The notes under the pieces: generated by a model
The model's input: only the letters and a program-made list of their open reading frames with translations
Databases searched by the model: none
Told to the model about the DNA's origin: nothing
Part shown: positions 34,429 to 34,478 of the stretch, piece after piece
Position numbering within the stretch: the first letter of the stretch is position 1
How the letters are laid out: the number at the start of each line of letters is the position of its first letter
Translations under genes and position numbers: made by a program
Origin: an uncultured Colwellia sp.
GTDB taxonomy: Bacteria > Pseudomonadota > Gammaproteobacteria > Enterobacterales > Alteromonadaceae
Assembly (NCBI GenBank): GCA_913061365.1
Contig: CAJXUT010000009.1
Coordinates: 1 to 34,478, forward strand
Direction: 5' to 3'
Length of the DNA: 34,478 nt

Positions 34429-34478
34429 CTGTCTCTTATACACATCTCCGAGCCCACGAGACGTAGAGGAATCTCGTA
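34429..34478 (-). other. Nextera i7 sequencing adapter (artefact)
   Basis: Positions 34429-34462 are the reverse complement of the Nextera read-2 adapter, starting with the Tn5 mosaic end (34429-34447). Then follow an i7 index GTAGAGGA (34463-34470) and the start of P7 (34471-34478). This is not genomic sequence. Confidence 0.98.

Overview
The window is a 34.4-kb piece of an AT-rich gammaproteobacterial genome. Protein sequences and gene order (rlmE-ftsH-folP-glmM-tpiA-secG-tRNA-Leu, and pheS-pheT-ihfA) suggest a marine Alteromonadales such as Colwellia or Thalassotalea; this placement is an inference. Both ends are artificial: positions 1-52 are an Illumina Nextera i5 adapter and 34429-34478 a Nextera i7 adapter, so the genomic sequence is 53-34428 and the genes at both ends are cut.

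Region 53-13029 is the integrase-proximal part of an integrative element, most likely a prophage. It ends next to the 3' end of a tRNA-Leu(GAG) gene. Reading inward from the tRNA there is a tyrosine integrase, a small excisionase-like protein, several small unknown genes, a phage-type N6-adenine methyltransferase, a coiled-coil protein, an RdgC-like protein with a fused FtsK gamma DNA-reading domain, a DnaQ-like exonuclease, and a Red-type pair (YqaJ/lambda-exo nuclease and RecT/Bet annealase). Next comes about 700 nt without a credible gene but full of nested hairpins (3080-3779), a candidate large structured RNA. Last is a regulatory module (468-2789) with two XRE-type regulators, a near-consensus LexA box, and a small membrane-protein operon headed by a 21-codon ORF. 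The far end of the element lies beyond the left contig end, where a TraR/DksA-type zinc-finger gene is cut.

Three features of the element stand out. First, four promoters share one architecture: a 16-bp spacer, a -10 box, exactly 9 nt, then TGGACNATNATCCA in the direction of transcription. This looks like a regulon under one unknown repressor. Second, nine element proteins end in Ala-Ala, unlike the host genes here; this resembles a ClpXP/ssrA-like degron, or a conserved stop-start coupling sequence. Third, the RdgC-FtsK gamma fusion suggests a recombination protein targeted to host KOPS sequences.

Region 13030-24060 is core chromosome: tRNA-Leu, protein secretion (secG), glycolysis (tpiA), cell-wall precursor synthesis (glmM), folate (folP), membrane proteolysis (ftsH), 23S rRNA methylation (rlmE), ribosome assembly (yhbY), and the pheS-pheT-ihfA operon. 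Region 24140-34428 holds a small membrane protein, a large YdiJ-type FAD/Fe-S dehydrogenase, a TetR-regulated RND efflux operon that ends in a c-type cytochrome, and a universal stress protein behind a perfect FNR-type box.
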